Shown: piece by piece, positions 9,572 through 19,250 of the stretch | Layout: every line of letters begins with the position of its first letter | How positions within the stretch are numbered: position 1 is the first letter of the stretch | Assembly (NCBI RefSeq): GCF_027474845.2 | Contig: NZ_CP107031.2 | Coordinates: 2,680,501-2,744,500 of the forward strand | Direction: 5' to 3' | DNA length: 64,000 nt | From: Maribacter aestuarii | Lineage (GTDB): Bacteria > Bacteroidota > Bacteroidia > Flavobacteriales > Flavobacteriaceae | Program-made: the position numbers and the translations under genes | Notes under the pieces: model-generated | Seen by the model: the letters and a program-made list of their open reading frames with translations, nothing else | The model's database searches: none | Told to the model about the DNA's origin: nothing

Positions 9572-10825
9572 TTGAATTTCAATTCCATTATCCAAATCAA
9601 GAATTCAAAAGAACTACCGAAATTGTTTAGTGTTCTATTGGACCAATTCTTTATGAGTGTTACCACATTTGCAACTACTATAATTCTGGCTAGAACTTAT
9701 GATGTTTTGGTATATGCTGATTTTGTTCTACTAATCACGCTTACTGTCTTTGTATTGGGCTTACAAAGTGCTCTCATTTCAAAACCCTACGCTATTAACC
9801 TTAATGATTACAAGGATTCCAAAAGAAGTATAGATTATTTTCAATTCGCACTAAACAGCAAATTAATTTTTACGGTAATTATTTTGTTGCTTTTTCCAAT
9901 TATATACTTTTTCTCTTTTAAGGAGTGGAATGGTCCAGATGTGCTTATATTTTCCTTCTTTATCATTTCATACAGTTCATATTATTTCGTGAGAGAATTA
10001 CTTTTGAGCGAAAGAAGGACAAGGCAAAACATGATTTATGGTCTACTATGTTCAGGATTTTTAATTGTCTTATTGGGATATATATGGTTTTTTAATGTAA
10101 GTGATATTTTTGTGTATTTAGTTTCTGCATCCACTATATATTTTGGACTTTCATTAGTATATTATGTTAAAAATTACAGATTTATTAAGTATACATTTTC
10201 TAATCAAGTTCATTTTTGGAAGGCAAATTGGCATGTGGGTAAATGGCTAGTAGGCGGTAATTTTCTTTTTCATATATCCTCAAATATTTATCCATGGTTG
10301 TTATTGTTTATAGTAGATAAAAAAGATGTTGCAATTTTAGGTGTTCTATTAAGTATTGGAAGTATAATATCCCCTTTGTTGAAAGCATTTGGCTCATATC
10401 TACTGCCATTGTTCGTAAGGCTGAATACGGATTTCAATAAGGTAAGTGATTTAGTAAAGCAGTGTTTTTGGTTCTTTGGCATGATGAGTATAATTGTTCT
10501 TGCAACAGGCTTTTTATTTGGAGAGAACTTAATGAATTTATTTTTTGGCGAAAAATATGCCAATTTAGGTTTGTTGGTAATATTTCCGTTTATAATACAA
10601 AGCGTAATTATATTTTTTCAACCTATAAAAATTGCCTTAACGGCTATTAAACGTACGGATGTTGATTTTTGGGTATATATTCCGCGTAGTATTATAGCAG
10701 TAGTTTTAGGATATTTTATGGTAAGTAGCTATGGCATTTATGGAGTATTTTATACAATGTTTTTGGAAAACATTTTTTATCAGGTTACGCAATACCTGAT
10801 TTATAGAAGAATAGTTTCAATCTAA
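9572..10825 (+). CDS. Wzx-like polysaccharide repeat-unit flippase
   Basis: A 417-residue membrane protein with about 12 hydrophobic segments in the pattern of the MOP/PST flippase superfamily, which moves lipid-linked repeat units across the inner membrane. The N-terminal amphipathic stretch and TTIILARTYDVLVYADFVLL match the family start. Start is TTG at 9572; the first ATG (about 9653) would cut the first helix. From here to about 14.2 kb the DNA is clearly more AT-rich than gmd/fcl, suggesting a different origin. The low sequence conservation of Wzx means the call rests on topology and context. Confidence 0.78.
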   Translation: MNFNSIIQIKNSKELPKLFSVLLDQFFMSVTTFATTIILARTYDVLVYADFVLLITLTVFVLGLQSALISKPYAINLNDYKDSKRSIDYFQFALNSKLIFTVIILLLFPIIYFFSFKEWNGPDVLIFSFFIISYSSYYFVRELLLSERRTRQNMIYGLLCSGFLIVLLGYIWFFNVSDIFVYLVSASTIYFGLSLVYYVKNYRFIKYTFSNQVHFWKANWHVGKWLVGGNFLFHISSNIYPWLLLFIVDKKDVAILGVLLSIGSIISPLLKAFGSYLLPLFVRLNTDFNKVSDLVKQCFWFFGMMSIIVLATGFLFGENLMNLFFGEKYANLGLLVIFPFIIQSVIIFFQPIKIALTAIKRTDVDFWVYIPRSIIAVVLGYFMVSSYGIYGVFYTMFLENIFYQVTQYLIYRRIVSI

Positions 10826-10875
10826 GAGTTCATTTGCGTATGCACATGTTTGAGAGGTAACTGAAAAGGAATTTA

Positions 10876-12030
10876 ATGTTTTACATATTCTTTACTTTGT
10901 TGTTTTTATTATCCCCATTAACCGGCGTTATAAGTACTTACTTTTATTTGGTTTTTCAAAAACAATTTGATTCAAAAAAAATTACCTTTTTTATAGTAAT
11001 TGCTTCTGTCTTATTAGGGATTATTAATTCCGGTAAAACTATAGAAAGTGATTTAGAATTATATGAAATTTGGTACCAGGATGTACCTAATTATAATCTT
11101 ATTAATTATCTTTTTTATTTAGGTAAAGAACCTGTATTTTTTCTATACAATTACATACTATTTTACTTTTCGTTTGGGTTCTTTGAAGTGTATTTAATCA
11201 TCCATACTACTTTATGCTATGGCATAATGGGCATTGCGATGTTGCGCATGCATAATGCTTTCAAAGTATCCAAAGAAATATTATTTATAAGTCTATTATC
11301 ACTATTTCTCTTTCCAAACCTTTTTTCATTATCGGCACATTTATTACGTCAATTTTTAGCAGCTACTATTCTTCTTTTATTTATAATAGATGTTGCCTTT
11401 TACAATAAGAGAAGATTAATTTTGTTTATTTCAGCTGTTTTTACTCATACCAGTTCCTTTTTATATGTGCTGGTCTACCTTTTTAGAAGACTGAGACCTA
11501 CTAAAACTGTATTGCTTATTCTTATTGCATGTTTTGGTTTCTTTGGATTGCTACTGTTTCAATTCTCTAATTTGTTCGTATTACAATATTCTGATGATAG
11601 CGTACTCTCTTATGGAATAGAGAGAATTCAAAATAGGGATAGCGATCTCAATTTTGAAAATTTGGGTATACTTAATTATTTATTGTTTCTTTTTATTGTT
11701 GGGGTGTTTTATATTCTGCGATTGAAACTGAGATCAAAAAATAGGGCATTACTTTTATATATCAGTTTGCTTTTCCTAATTTTTATAACATTCAATTATA
11801 ATGATACGGAAATAGCATTAAGATTTTCATTTTATTTATATTTTCTATTTCCTTTGGCGGTTTACTTTTTTACTAAGTTCATAGAGGTAAATAATTTTTT
11901 CAAAAAAAATAGAATCGTCATCATTTTCGCTTTTTTAAGTTTTGCCTCGTGGTTTGTATTTGAATTTTATGATAGTATTTGGCATTACAATAACATGGAG
12001 AAAATCTTATTTATTGGTTTTTGGGAATAG
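10876..12030 (+). CDS. EpsG/Wzy-like polysaccharide polymerase
   Basis: A 384-residue protein with around 10 membrane helices. The N-terminal region contains a SGKTIESDLELYEIWYQDV segment like the first periplasmic loop of EpsG-family proteins (D-x-x-x-Y-x-x-x-Y). EpsG/Wzy proteins join repeat units on the periplasmic side. It sits directly after the flippase gene and before glycosyltransferases, the expected place for Wzy. AT-rich. Chain-length control would come from the Wzc-type gene at 19.3 kb. Confidence 0.75.
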   Translation: MFYIFFTLLFLLSPLTGVISTYFYLVFQKQFDSKKITFFIVIASVLLGIINSGKTIESDLELYEIWYQDVPNYNLINYLFYLGKEPVFFLYNYILFYFSFGFFEVYLIIHTTLCYGIMGIAMLRMHNAFKVSKEILFISLLSLFLFPNLFSLSAHLLRQFLAATILLLFIIDVAFYNKRRLILFISAVFTHTSSFLYVLVYLFRRLRPTKTVLLILIACFGFFGLLLFQFSNLFVLQYSDDSVLSYGIERIQNRDSDLNFENLGILNYLLFLFIVGVFYILRLKLRSKNRALLLYISLLFLIFITFNYNDTEIALRFSFYLYFLFPLAVYFFTKFIEVNNFFKKNRIVIIFAFLSFASWFVFEFYDSIWHYNNMEKILFIGFWE

Positions 12031-12111
12031 TATTAAGGGATTTTTGTGATTATGTGTCGGAACACTCTTATTGATTTTAATAAAAAATTTGGTCATACTA
12101 AATTAAAATAA

Positions 12112-13041
12112 TTGAAAGATATTGCACCAATAGTACTTTTTACCTATAATCGGATTTATGAAACCAAACAAACGATATTAGCATTACAACGGAATTTTTT
12201 AGCACCATATAGTAATTTAATAATATTTTCAGATGGGCCAAAAAATGATATGGAATATCAGAAAGTGAAAATGGTTCGCGAATATTTGAAAACTATAGAC
12301 GGTTTCCAATCCATTGAAATCCATGAGTCTGAAGAAAATAATGGGTTAGCCAATTCTATTGTTAGTGGTGTTAAACAAGTTTTAAAGAAGTATGATAGCC
12401 TAATTGTTTTAGAGGATGATTTGCTTACTTCTCCTAACTTTCTGAACTTTATGAATCAAGCCCTAGAGTTTTATGAAACACACCCTAAAGTAATGTCTAT
12501 TTCAGGGTATACAATGAATTTGCCTAGCTTAAAAAATTATGATAAGGATTTCTATGTGGGATTAAGGGCATCTTCTTGGGGTTGGGGTACATGGAGCAAT
12601 AAATGGGAGCATATTGATTGGGAAGTAAGAGACTATTCAACTTTTAAGAAAAGTCCGTTGAAAAGATATAAGTTCTTCAGTATTTCTAGTGACTTGCCTT
12701 ATATGTTACACAATCAAATGAGTGGTAAAATAGATTCTTGGGCCATAAGATGGTGCTATCACCAATTTAAAGAGGGATTAATTACAGTATTTCCCAGCAA
12801 TTCAAAAGTTAATAGTATTGGTCTTTCAGAGTCAGCGACTCATACTTCTGGTGCATTCAAATTTATCTCTCCCTTGGATCAAAGCCTTAAAACGGAATTT
12901 GAATTTGAAAAGGAGTTGCATATAAATAAGAATATTATAAAGGATTTTAAAAGGAAGTTTTCGATAACAAAAAGGCTATGTGACAAAGCTCGGCGCGCTT
13001 TTAGAATTCTTAAGAATAAGTTTGGTTTGGTTATAGTTTAA
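12112..13041 (+). CDS. GT-A (family 2-like) glycosyltransferase
   Basis: A 309-residue cytoplasmic transferase. The N-terminus APIVLFTYNR and a metal-binding LEDDLL at about residue 101 are typical of GT-A folds that use a nucleotide sugar and a divalent cation. A second conserved region, SSWGWGTW, lies near 160. The start is TTG at 12112; no ATG is available upstream. The last base of its stop is the first base of the next ATG (TAATG at 13041), so the two transferases are translationally coupled. The sugar transferred cannot be told from the sequence. Confidence 0.8.
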   Translation: MKDIAPIVLFTYNRIYETKQTILALQRNFLAPYSNLIIFSDGPKNDMEYQKVKMVREYLKTIDGFQSIEIHESEENNGLANSIVSGVKQVLKKYDSLIVLEDDLLTSPNFLNFMNQALEFYETHPKVMSISGYTMNLPSLKNYDKDFYVGLRASSWGWGTWSNKWEHIDWEVRDYSTFKKSPLKRYKFFSISSDLPYMLHNQMSGKIDSWAIRWCYHQFKEGLITVFPSNSKVNSIGLSESATHTSGAFKFISPLDQSLKTEFEFEKELHINKNIIKDFKRKFSITKRLCDKARRAFRILKNKFGLVIV

Positions 13042-14168
13042 TGAAACATAAAAACAAAATACTAGTTTTTCACCCTTCCTTAGCTCCATACCGCATAGAT
13101 TTTTTTAACGAACTAGCAACGCGTTTCGAACCCTCTTTTTACTTTTATTATCCTTGGCAAGCGTATCATAGCTTTTCAAAAAACTATTTGAGTGATAAGT
13201 GTAATTTTGAGATAAATTACTTAAAGAACGGGTTTACCTTTCTAAAACGTTTTTTTGTTTTTGGTTTAGGTAATTTGCTGAAACAAGAACGACCTAATGT
13301 AGTATTGTGCTGTGAGTTTAATCAAGTTACCCTTTCCACTTTCATTTATTATTGGCTTTGGGGTAAGAAATTTAAACTATATACCATTTGTGATGATAGC
13401 TTGGAAAATATTAAGGAAAGAAAAGGATACCGTTTGATTCTTCGAAATCTTATTGCTAAAAGAATAGATGGTGTAATCTATCCGAGTAAATTAGTTGGTG
13501 AATGGGTTAAGCAAAACATTTCTTCTCAAATAAACTCCTTAGAATTGCCTATTATCCATAGCGATATACGTTTTAGAGCGCTATTGGACCAAAGCTTGGA
13601 GCTATCCAATAGTTTAATAAAAAAATATAGTTTGGCGAACTATAAAATTATTCTTTATGTTGGTCGTTTGGCCGAAGTTAAGAATCTTTCTCTTTTACTT
13701 GAAGCTTGCTCTTCATTAAAGACATCTGATTGGAAGCTAATTCTTGTTGGTGCTGGACCCCTGGAAGAAACGTTAAATGAAGAAGTTGCTAGCCTAAATT
13801 TATCCGACAATATTCATTTTTTAGGTAGCAAAGAGGGATTAGATTTGCTAGCATGGTATAATATCTCTCAAGTCTTTGTATTGCCAAGCATACACGAGCC
13901 ATTTGGTGCGGTCGTAAACGAAGCCTTGTTAGCAGGGAGCAAAGTTCTGTGCTCAGAGCTGGCTGGAGCTGCAACTTTGGTTACTAAAGAGAATGGTGAC
14001 TTATTTAATCCCTATAATGTTCATGAGTTGATCAAGAAATTAGAAGCCATACTTATAAAAACGGATGTGTTAGAAAGTTCCATAAAAAATGTTAGAAACA
14101 ATTATATGCCTTTTAGTTTTGATGAAAAAGTAAATACCCTACTATCAAAATTAAAAAATACACGTTGA
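13041..14168 (+). CDS. GT-B (family 4) glycosyltransferase
   Basis: A 375-residue GT-B transferase. The C-terminal half has ILYVGRLAEVKN near 210 and the EX7E motif as EPFGAVVNE near 290, which bind the nucleotide sugar. The N-terminal half carries acceptor-side residues and FHPSLAPYR at the start. It overlaps the preceding gene by one base. Its place in the repeat-unit order is unknown. Confidence 0.85.
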   Translation: MKHKNKILVFHPSLAPYRIDFFNELATRFEPSFYFYYPWQAYHSFSKNYLSDKCNFEINYLKNGFTFLKRFFVFGLGNLLKQERPNVVLCCEFNQVTLSTFIYYWLWGKKFKLYTICDDSLENIKERKGYRLILRNLIAKRIDGVIYPSKLVGEWVKQNISSQINSLELPIIHSDIRFRALLDQSLELSNSLIKKYSLANYKIILYVGRLAEVKNLSLLLEACSSLKTSDWKLILVGAGPLEETLNEEVASLNLSDNIHFLGSKEGLDLLAWYNISQVFVLPSIHEPFGAVVNEALLAGSKVLCSELAGAATLVTKENGDLFNPYNVHELIKKLEAILIKTDVLESSIKNVRNNYMPFSFDEKVNTLLSKLKNTR

Positions 14169-14187
14169 TTAACTGTTATTATGTATT

Positions 14188-15087
14188 ATGAATACCAAAG
14201 AAAGTCCGTTAAAAACGAGTATAAAAAGAGCAGCGCTAAAGTGTTTACGCAAAATTACTACTGATAAGCAGTACTACCAAATCCGATATTTTATCACTTT
14301 TAAACGCTGTTTAAATTTGAGAGCTCCAGACACTTTAATGGCTAAGATAATTTGGCAAAATTTATACGATCGTGCGCCTATATATACCAAGCTGGTAGAT
14401 AAATTTGCGGTTAGGGAATACGTAACTACCAAAATAGGAGGTCAGTATTTAAATACCCTATACGGTGTTTATGAAAACGTAGAAGCCATTGATTTTGAGA
14501 ATTTACCGGCATCTTTTGTGCTAAAAGGTACTCATGGGGCAGACATGATCCTTATATGTAGGGATAAATCCCAGTTTGATATTGCGAACGCCAAACAAAC
14601 CATGAATAAATGGTTAAAAACTAACTTTTATGAACGTTGGGGAGAACACGCCTATAAAAATGTACCACCACGTATTATTTGTGAACAATATTTGGAAAAT
14701 GAGAACGAGAGTGCGGTGGTGGATTACAAATTTCATTGCTTCCATGGCGAACCCAAACATATACAAATAGACCGCGATCGCTTTATTAACCACACCCTCA
14801 ACTTTTACGATCACGATTGGAATAGACTACCTTTTGGGCTTTGGTATCCGCAATCTGATGAGGATTTGCCTAAACCCAAAAACTTGGAGGTTATGGTAGA
14901 ATTGGCAAGAACCTTATCAAATGAATTTAAGTTCGTAAGGGTAGACTTTTACAACGTGGACGGCAAGATTTACTTTGGTGAGATGACTTTTTACCCTTGT
15001 AATGGTTTTGGTGTTTTTTATCCAGAGGAAAAGGATTTTGAGTTCGGCAGTTGGGTAGAATTGAATATAAATCACGAAAAAAATTGA
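14188..15087 (+). CDS. TupA-like ATP-grasp protein
   Basis: A 299-residue protein with the layout of the TupA-like ATP-grasp family: FVLKGTHGAD near 111-120 (nucleotide loop), PRIICEQYL near 160, DYKFHCFHGEP near 178-188 and RVDFYNVDGKIYFGEMTF near 250-267 (metal-binding Asp and Glu). TupA adds amino-acid or peptide groups to teichuronic-type polymers in Gram-positives; relatives in capsule loci are usually annotated only as ATP-grasp. Here it may attach an amino-acid substituent to a sugar acid. It overlaps the next gene by 4 bp if that gene begins at TTG 15084. A second ATP-grasp protein lies at 18.1 kb. Confidence 0.75.
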   Translation: MNTKESPLKTSIKRAALKCLRKITTDKQYYQIRYFITFKRCLNLRAPDTLMAKIIWQNLYDRAPIYTKLVDKFAVREYVTTKIGGQYLNTLYGVYENVEAIDFENLPASFVLKGTHGADMILICRDKSQFDIANAKQTMNKWLKTNFYERWGEHAYKNVPPRIICEQYLENENESAVVDYKFHCFHGEPKHIQIDRDRFINHTLNFYDHDWNRLPFGLWYPQSDEDLPKPKNLEVMVELARTLSNEFKFVRVDFYNVDGKIYFGEMTFYPCNGFGVFYPEEKDFEFGSWVELNINHEKN

Positions 15088-17354
15088 AGATTCTCTTTAT
15101 TCATAATAATTATGCCAGTAATAATTCCGGGGAGGAACATGCTGCGGAGTCCTTGAAAGAGATACTAGAATCTAATGGGCACCAGGTAAAATGGTTTAGA
15201 CGATTTTCCGATGTGATCAATAATTCCACCACAAAAAAGATTCAAGCTTTTTTTTCAGGGGTGTATAATCCTAGTGCGGTCAAAGAACTTAAAATTTTAC
15301 TGGATGATTTTGAACCGGATATTGTACAAGTTCAAAACCTGTATCCGTTTATTTCACCCGGTATAGTAAAAAGTATAAAAAGTAGGGGTATTCCTTTGGT
15401 CATGCGCTGCCCCAATTATCGGTTGTTCTGTCCTACGGGATTGCATTTAGACGGACAAGGGAATATTTGCGAAAAGTGTTTAAGTGGCGTCAGGGAATTA
15501 AACTGTATTTCAAAAAATTGCGAGAATGATGTGCCCAAAAGTGTTGGGTATGCTCTGCGTAATTTTATAGCCCGTGCATTCTGGGGCGTCACCAAGAATA
15601 TGGATGCCTACATCGTACAAAGTGTTTTTCAGCGGCAAAAGTTTATTGATAACGGTATACCGGCACATAAACTATTTATACTTCCCGGTCTCCTGCCCAA
15701 GACTACATTAATACAAAGACCAATTACCCCAAAATACGTATCGTTTATAGGAAGGGTCAGTGAAGAAAAAGGTATTCGAGAATTTCTGAAAGCGGCCAGT
15801 CTTTTACCCGAAATACCATTTGTTGTCGCGGGAAGTGTAAACAGCAACGTGTCCCATCTTAAAACAAATGCTCCCAAAAATGTGCTCTGGAAAGGTTTTG
15901 TTGCCGGCAAAGCTTTGGATGAGTTGTATGAAGAATCCAAGATTGTTGTAGCGCCAAGCAAGTGGTATGAAGGTTTTCCGAATGTAATAACCACTGCGAT
16001 GAAGTTTGCAAAACCGGTAATTACAAGTAATCTAGGGGCCATGGCCGACATTATAGATCATCAGGAAAATGGAATACTCGTAGAGCCGGGTGATGCTGTA
16101 GCCTTGGCCAAGGCCATAAAGAATTTATTTTATTACGATGAGAAATGCGTATTCTTAGGTAAAAATGCCAAGATTAAAGCCGATACGTTATATACTGAGA
16201 AAAAGATTTACCAAAATCTAATAGACCTATACTTGATACTGCTTGACGAAAAAGCAAGAAAAACCAAAAGTATCCTTTCTATTTTACATTATCCGCCTCC
16301 TGTTCACGGGGCGGCCATGGTGGGACAGTATATCATGGGAAATAAGCGCATAAACACCACATTTAATATGCAGTATATTAATTTAGGAACCTCCGTTCGT
16401 GTGGATGAGATTGGACGTGCTGGATGGTTGAAGGTAAAACGCTATTTCATGATTCTTAGGACATCCTTCAATCGTTTAATTTCCGCCAAGCCCAAGCTCG
16501 TCTATTTTACCTTGACTGCCTCTGGAGCAGGTTTTTATAAGGATGCGCTTATTGTGTTGTTGGTAAAGCTATTCGGCTGTAAAGTGGTATTTCATTTTCA
16601 CAACAAAGGGGTAAGTAAAAGACAGCACAGATGGTTGGATCATTTCCTATACAAAGTAGTTTTCAAAAAAACAAGGGTAATTCTGCTCTCCGAACACTTA
16701 TATTCGGACATAGAGAAATACGTGCCCAAAGGAAGGGTTTATATTTGTCCAAATGGTATACCTGAAAACATCAATGAAAGAATAGATAAACAGGAAAGCA
16801 AAGAAAGGGTTCAATTATTGTTTTTATCTAACCTTATTGTTTCTAAAGGAGTATACGTTTTATTAAAGGCTTGCCAGTTACTGGTTCAGAAAAACGTAAT
16901 TTTTCATTGCAACTTTATAGGAAATACAGGCGATATCGATGTGGAGAGATTCCAAGAGGAAGTTAGCTCTTTAGGTTTACAAGATTACGTAACCTATGAA
17001 GGGCCAAAATATGGTTTGGATAAAGAAAAGGCTTACGCGAAAAATGAAATTTTTGTATTCCCAACTTATAATGAATGTTTTCCTCTGGTTTTATTAGAAG
17101 CCATGCAATCTGGTCTGCCCCTAATCTCAACATTTGAAGGAGGAATACGGGATATCGTTAAAGACGGAGAAACAGGATTTTTAGTAGAAAAGGAAAATGA
17201 GGTTGCTCTTGCAGATAAAATGGAGATTTTAATAAAGAATCCAGAATTACGGAAAAAAATGGGAGAAGCAGGTAGAAAGCATTATGAAGCAAATTTTACG
17301 TTAGAAGCGTTTGAGACCCGTTTTCATGAAATACTAGAAGATTTAGTACAATGA
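15084..17354 (+). CDS. Double glycosyltransferase: two fused GT-B (family 4) domains
   Basis: A protein of about 756 residues, twice the usual length. The N-terminal unit (about 1-400) has a cysteine cluster (CPNYRLFC, then CEKC, then two more Cys), a sugar-binding FIGRVSEEKGIREF stretch, and an EX7E-like EGFPNVITT in which the second Glu is Thr. A new start, ILHYPPPVHGAAMVG, begins the second unit near residue 410, which has FLSNLIVSKGVY and an intact ECFPLVLLE. The frame opens at TTG 15051, but TTG 15084 overlaps the TGA of the previous gene (TTGA), starts directly on the LKILFIHNN strand, and is preferred. The two halves could add successive sugars; the altered EX7E may mean the first half differs in donor or activity. 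Confidence 0.85.
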   Translation: MKILFIHNNYASNNSGEEHAAESLKEILESNGHQVKWFRRFSDVINNSTTKKIQAFFSGVYNPSAVKELKILLDDFEPDIVQVQNLYPFISPGIVKSIKSRGIPLVMRCPNYRLFCPTGLHLDGQGNICEKCLSGVRELNCISKNCENDVPKSVGYALRNFIARAFWGVTKNMDAYIVQSVFQRQKFIDNGIPAHKLFILPGLLPKTTLIQRPITPKYVSFIGRVSEEKGIREFLKAASLLPEIPFVVAGSVNSNVSHLKTNAPKNVLWKGFVAGKALDELYEESKIVVAPSKWYEGFPNVITTAMKFAKPVITSNLGAMADIIDHQENGILVEPGDAVALAKAIKNLFYYDEKCVFLGKNAKIKADTLYTEKKIYQNLIDLYLILLDEKARKTKSILSILHYPPPVHGAAMVGQYIMGNKRINTTFNMQYINLGTSVRVDEIGRAGWLKVKRYFMILRTSFNRLISAKPKLVYFTLTASGAGFYKDALIVLLVKLFGCKVVFHFHNKGVSKRQHRWLDHFLYKVVFKKTRVILLSEHLYSDIEKYVPKGRVYICPNGIPENINERIDKQESKERVQLLFLSNLIVSKGVYVLLKACQLLVQKNVIFHCNFIGNTGDIDVERFQEEVSSLGLQDYVTYEGPKYGLDKEKAYAKNEIFVFPTYNECFPLVLLEAMQSGLPLISTFEGGIRDIVKDGETGFLVEKENEVALADKMEILIKNPELRKKMGEAGRKHYEANFTLEAFETRFHEILEDLVQ

Positions 17355-18067
17355 AGCTTTTAAACTACACTATAGCCTCGTCCTACCCCGAAATTTCTTT
17401 CAAGGGAAAGATGATCATTAATACTATAAATCCACATAGTTACTGTATTGCGAAAAAGGATAGTGTTTTTAAAAGGGCCTTAACGGAAGCCGATGTATTA
17501 TTACCTGATGGTATAGGCATTGTTTGGGCAGCACGAGTATTGGAACAGCGCAAAATCAAAAAAATAGCCGGCTATGACATTTTCATATACCTAATGGAAC
17601 ATCTAAATAGCGTGCAAGGGTCTTGTTTTTTTTTGGGAGCCTCAGAAGAAACATTGGAATTAATAAGGGATAGGGCCAAGAAAGACTTTCCACGTGTAAC
17701 CATAGCCACACATTCACCGCCGTATAAAACTGAGTTTACGCAAGCCGATAGCGAAAAAATGTACGGCCAGGTAAATAAAAGCGATGCGCAAGTGCTTTTT
17801 GTTGGGATGACGGCCCCAAAACAGGAAAAATGGGTATATCTTAATAAAGAATTCCTCTCTCCGCCTATAATTTGCTCTATTGGTGCGGTATTTGATTTTT
17901 ACGCCGGTACTGTAAAGCGCTCGCATCCCTTTTGGATAAAGTTAGGCTTAGAATGGCTGCCACGTTTTATAAAAGACCCCAAACGTTTGGCAGAACGTAA
18001 TTTAGTGTCTACCCCTAAGTTTATAGCAGAAGTTTTTAATTACAAGCTTTTAAAGAAAAACCATTGA
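17351..18067 (+). CDS. WecG/TagA/CpsF-family glycosyltransferase
   Basis: A 238-residue GT26-family enzyme. Diagnostic segments are INPHSYCIA near 26, LLPDGIGIVWAAR near 50, GYDIF, FFLGASEE near 95 and FVGMTAPKQEKW near 150. Family members (WecG, TagA) transfer ManNAc or ManNAcA to GlcNAc-PP-undecaprenol, so this should be the second sugar step after the WecA-like enzyme at 5.9 kb. The ATG overlaps the stop of the double transferase (ATGA at 17351). Confidence 0.9.
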   Translation: MKLLNYTIASSYPEISFKGKMIINTINPHSYCIAKKDSVFKRALTEADVLLPDGIGIVWAARVLEQRKIKKIAGYDIFIYLMEHLNSVQGSCFFLGASEETLELIRDRAKKDFPRVTIATHSPPYKTEFTQADSEKMYGQVNKSDAQVLFVGMTAPKQEKWVYLNKEFLSPPIICSIGAVFDFYAGTVKRSHPFWIKLGLEWLPRFIKDPKRLAERNLVSTPKFIAEVFNYKLLKKNH

Positions 18068-18121
18068 AATTGGAGTATAAATGAAATTATTTCTCTTTCA
18101 ACCATGTTCAATTGCTCTTAT

Positions 18122-19177
18122 ATGAGAACCATCCAAATTATAAAATCGGCTTTTCAAAAGGTAGAAAATAAGAGATATCACTACTTACACAAAAAAGAAG
18201 CCAATTCAATTTTAACTCAAATTGGATTGACCAGGGGTAAACTCTCCGCTCAAAATAGGAAAATGGCAGATGACTATGCCGTGGACGTTTTTGGTTCCAA
18301 ACGCTATGCGCCTTGGCTTTATGTGTATACGTTATGGGCCGGGGTGTTTAAGGAAGGTTGGATTCCAGATAATTATTATGGGGAAATCGTAGTTCCCAAA
18401 TTACAGGGCGACTACGGGAAAATATCTTTCAATAATATGTTTACAAATGCTGTTTTTGGTACGGATAAGTTTCCAGATCTCGCCTATTATGTCAATAGAA
18501 AATGGCTTTCGAAGAATCGACAAATAATGTCTCCTGAAATGTTAGAAGAATTTCTTTTCAAAAATCATAATGAGATTTTCTTCAAATTAGACAATTCTTT
18601 GAAAGGCAGAGGAATTTATACTTTTAATAAAGCAAACTTTTCCTTGGACAAAATAAAATCTTTGGGAAATGGTGTTTTTCAATCAAGGGTAAGACACCAT
18701 AGTTTCTTTGAGAATTTTAGTTCTGAAGCTTTAGCCACTTTGCGCGTAACAACGGTTATTGATACGAATAATGATGTTTCAGCGCGTGCTGCTTATGCTA
18801 AATTAGGTAGGTTGGGTGAAACTTATATCAATGCCAAAGCACAAGTAATTGTACCTATAGAACTCAGAACAGGAGTTTTTGAAAATCAGGGTCATTTACA
18901 GAACTGGTCAGTTTTGACCTCCCATCCCGATAGCAGCGTCTCGTTTGAGCATAAGAAAATACCAAAATTCAACGAGATAGTTGAACTGTGCACCAACTTA
19001 CACAGTAAGATACCTTATGTAGGTTGTATTGGCTGGGATATTGCGATAGACCAAAATGAGGAGCTTCACGTATTAGAATGGAATGGCTTTCATAACGATA
19101 TTAAGTATGCGGAGATGACGCAAGGACCTTGTTTTGCAGATTTAGGATGGGAAAATCTGTGGAAAGAAAGAGATTAG
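18122..19177 (+). CDS. Sugar-transfer-associated ATP-grasp protein
   Basis: A protein of about 351 residues resembling the ATP-grasp group found next to sugar transferases. FFKLDNSLKGRGIYTF (about 160-175) is the Lys-bearing nucleotide region, a loop with ATLRVTTV follows near 205, and IGWDIAIDQNEELHVLEWNG near 305-325 carries the acidic metal ligands. ATG 18122 is preferred; ATG 18104 is six codons upstream in frame. Role unknown: proteins of this type may activate a carboxylate to decorate the polymer. It follows WecG by 54 bp and precedes wzc. Confidence 0.7.
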   Translation: MRTIQIIKSAFQKVENKRYHYLHKKEANSILTQIGLTRGKLSAQNRKMADDYAVDVFGSKRYAPWLYVYTLWAGVFKEGWIPDNYYGEIVVPKLQGDYGKISFNNMFTNAVFGTDKFPDLAYYVNRKWLSKNRQIMSPEMLEEFLFKNHNEIFFKLDNSLKGRGIYTFNKANFSLDKIKSLGNGVFQSRVRHHSFFENFSSEALATLRVTTVIDTNNDVSARAAYAKLGRLGETYINAKAQVIVPIELRTGVFENQGHLQNWSVLTSHPDSSVSFEHKKIPKFNEIVELCTNLHSKIPYVGCIGWDIAIDQNEELHVLEWNGFHNDIKYAEMTQGPCFADLGWENLWKERD

Positions 19178-19250
19178 CTACCCTCATGTCCTAAGATTAA
19201 CGAATGATTAATTAAATTTACCCCTGTTTGGTTCAATTGATGATATAGCT

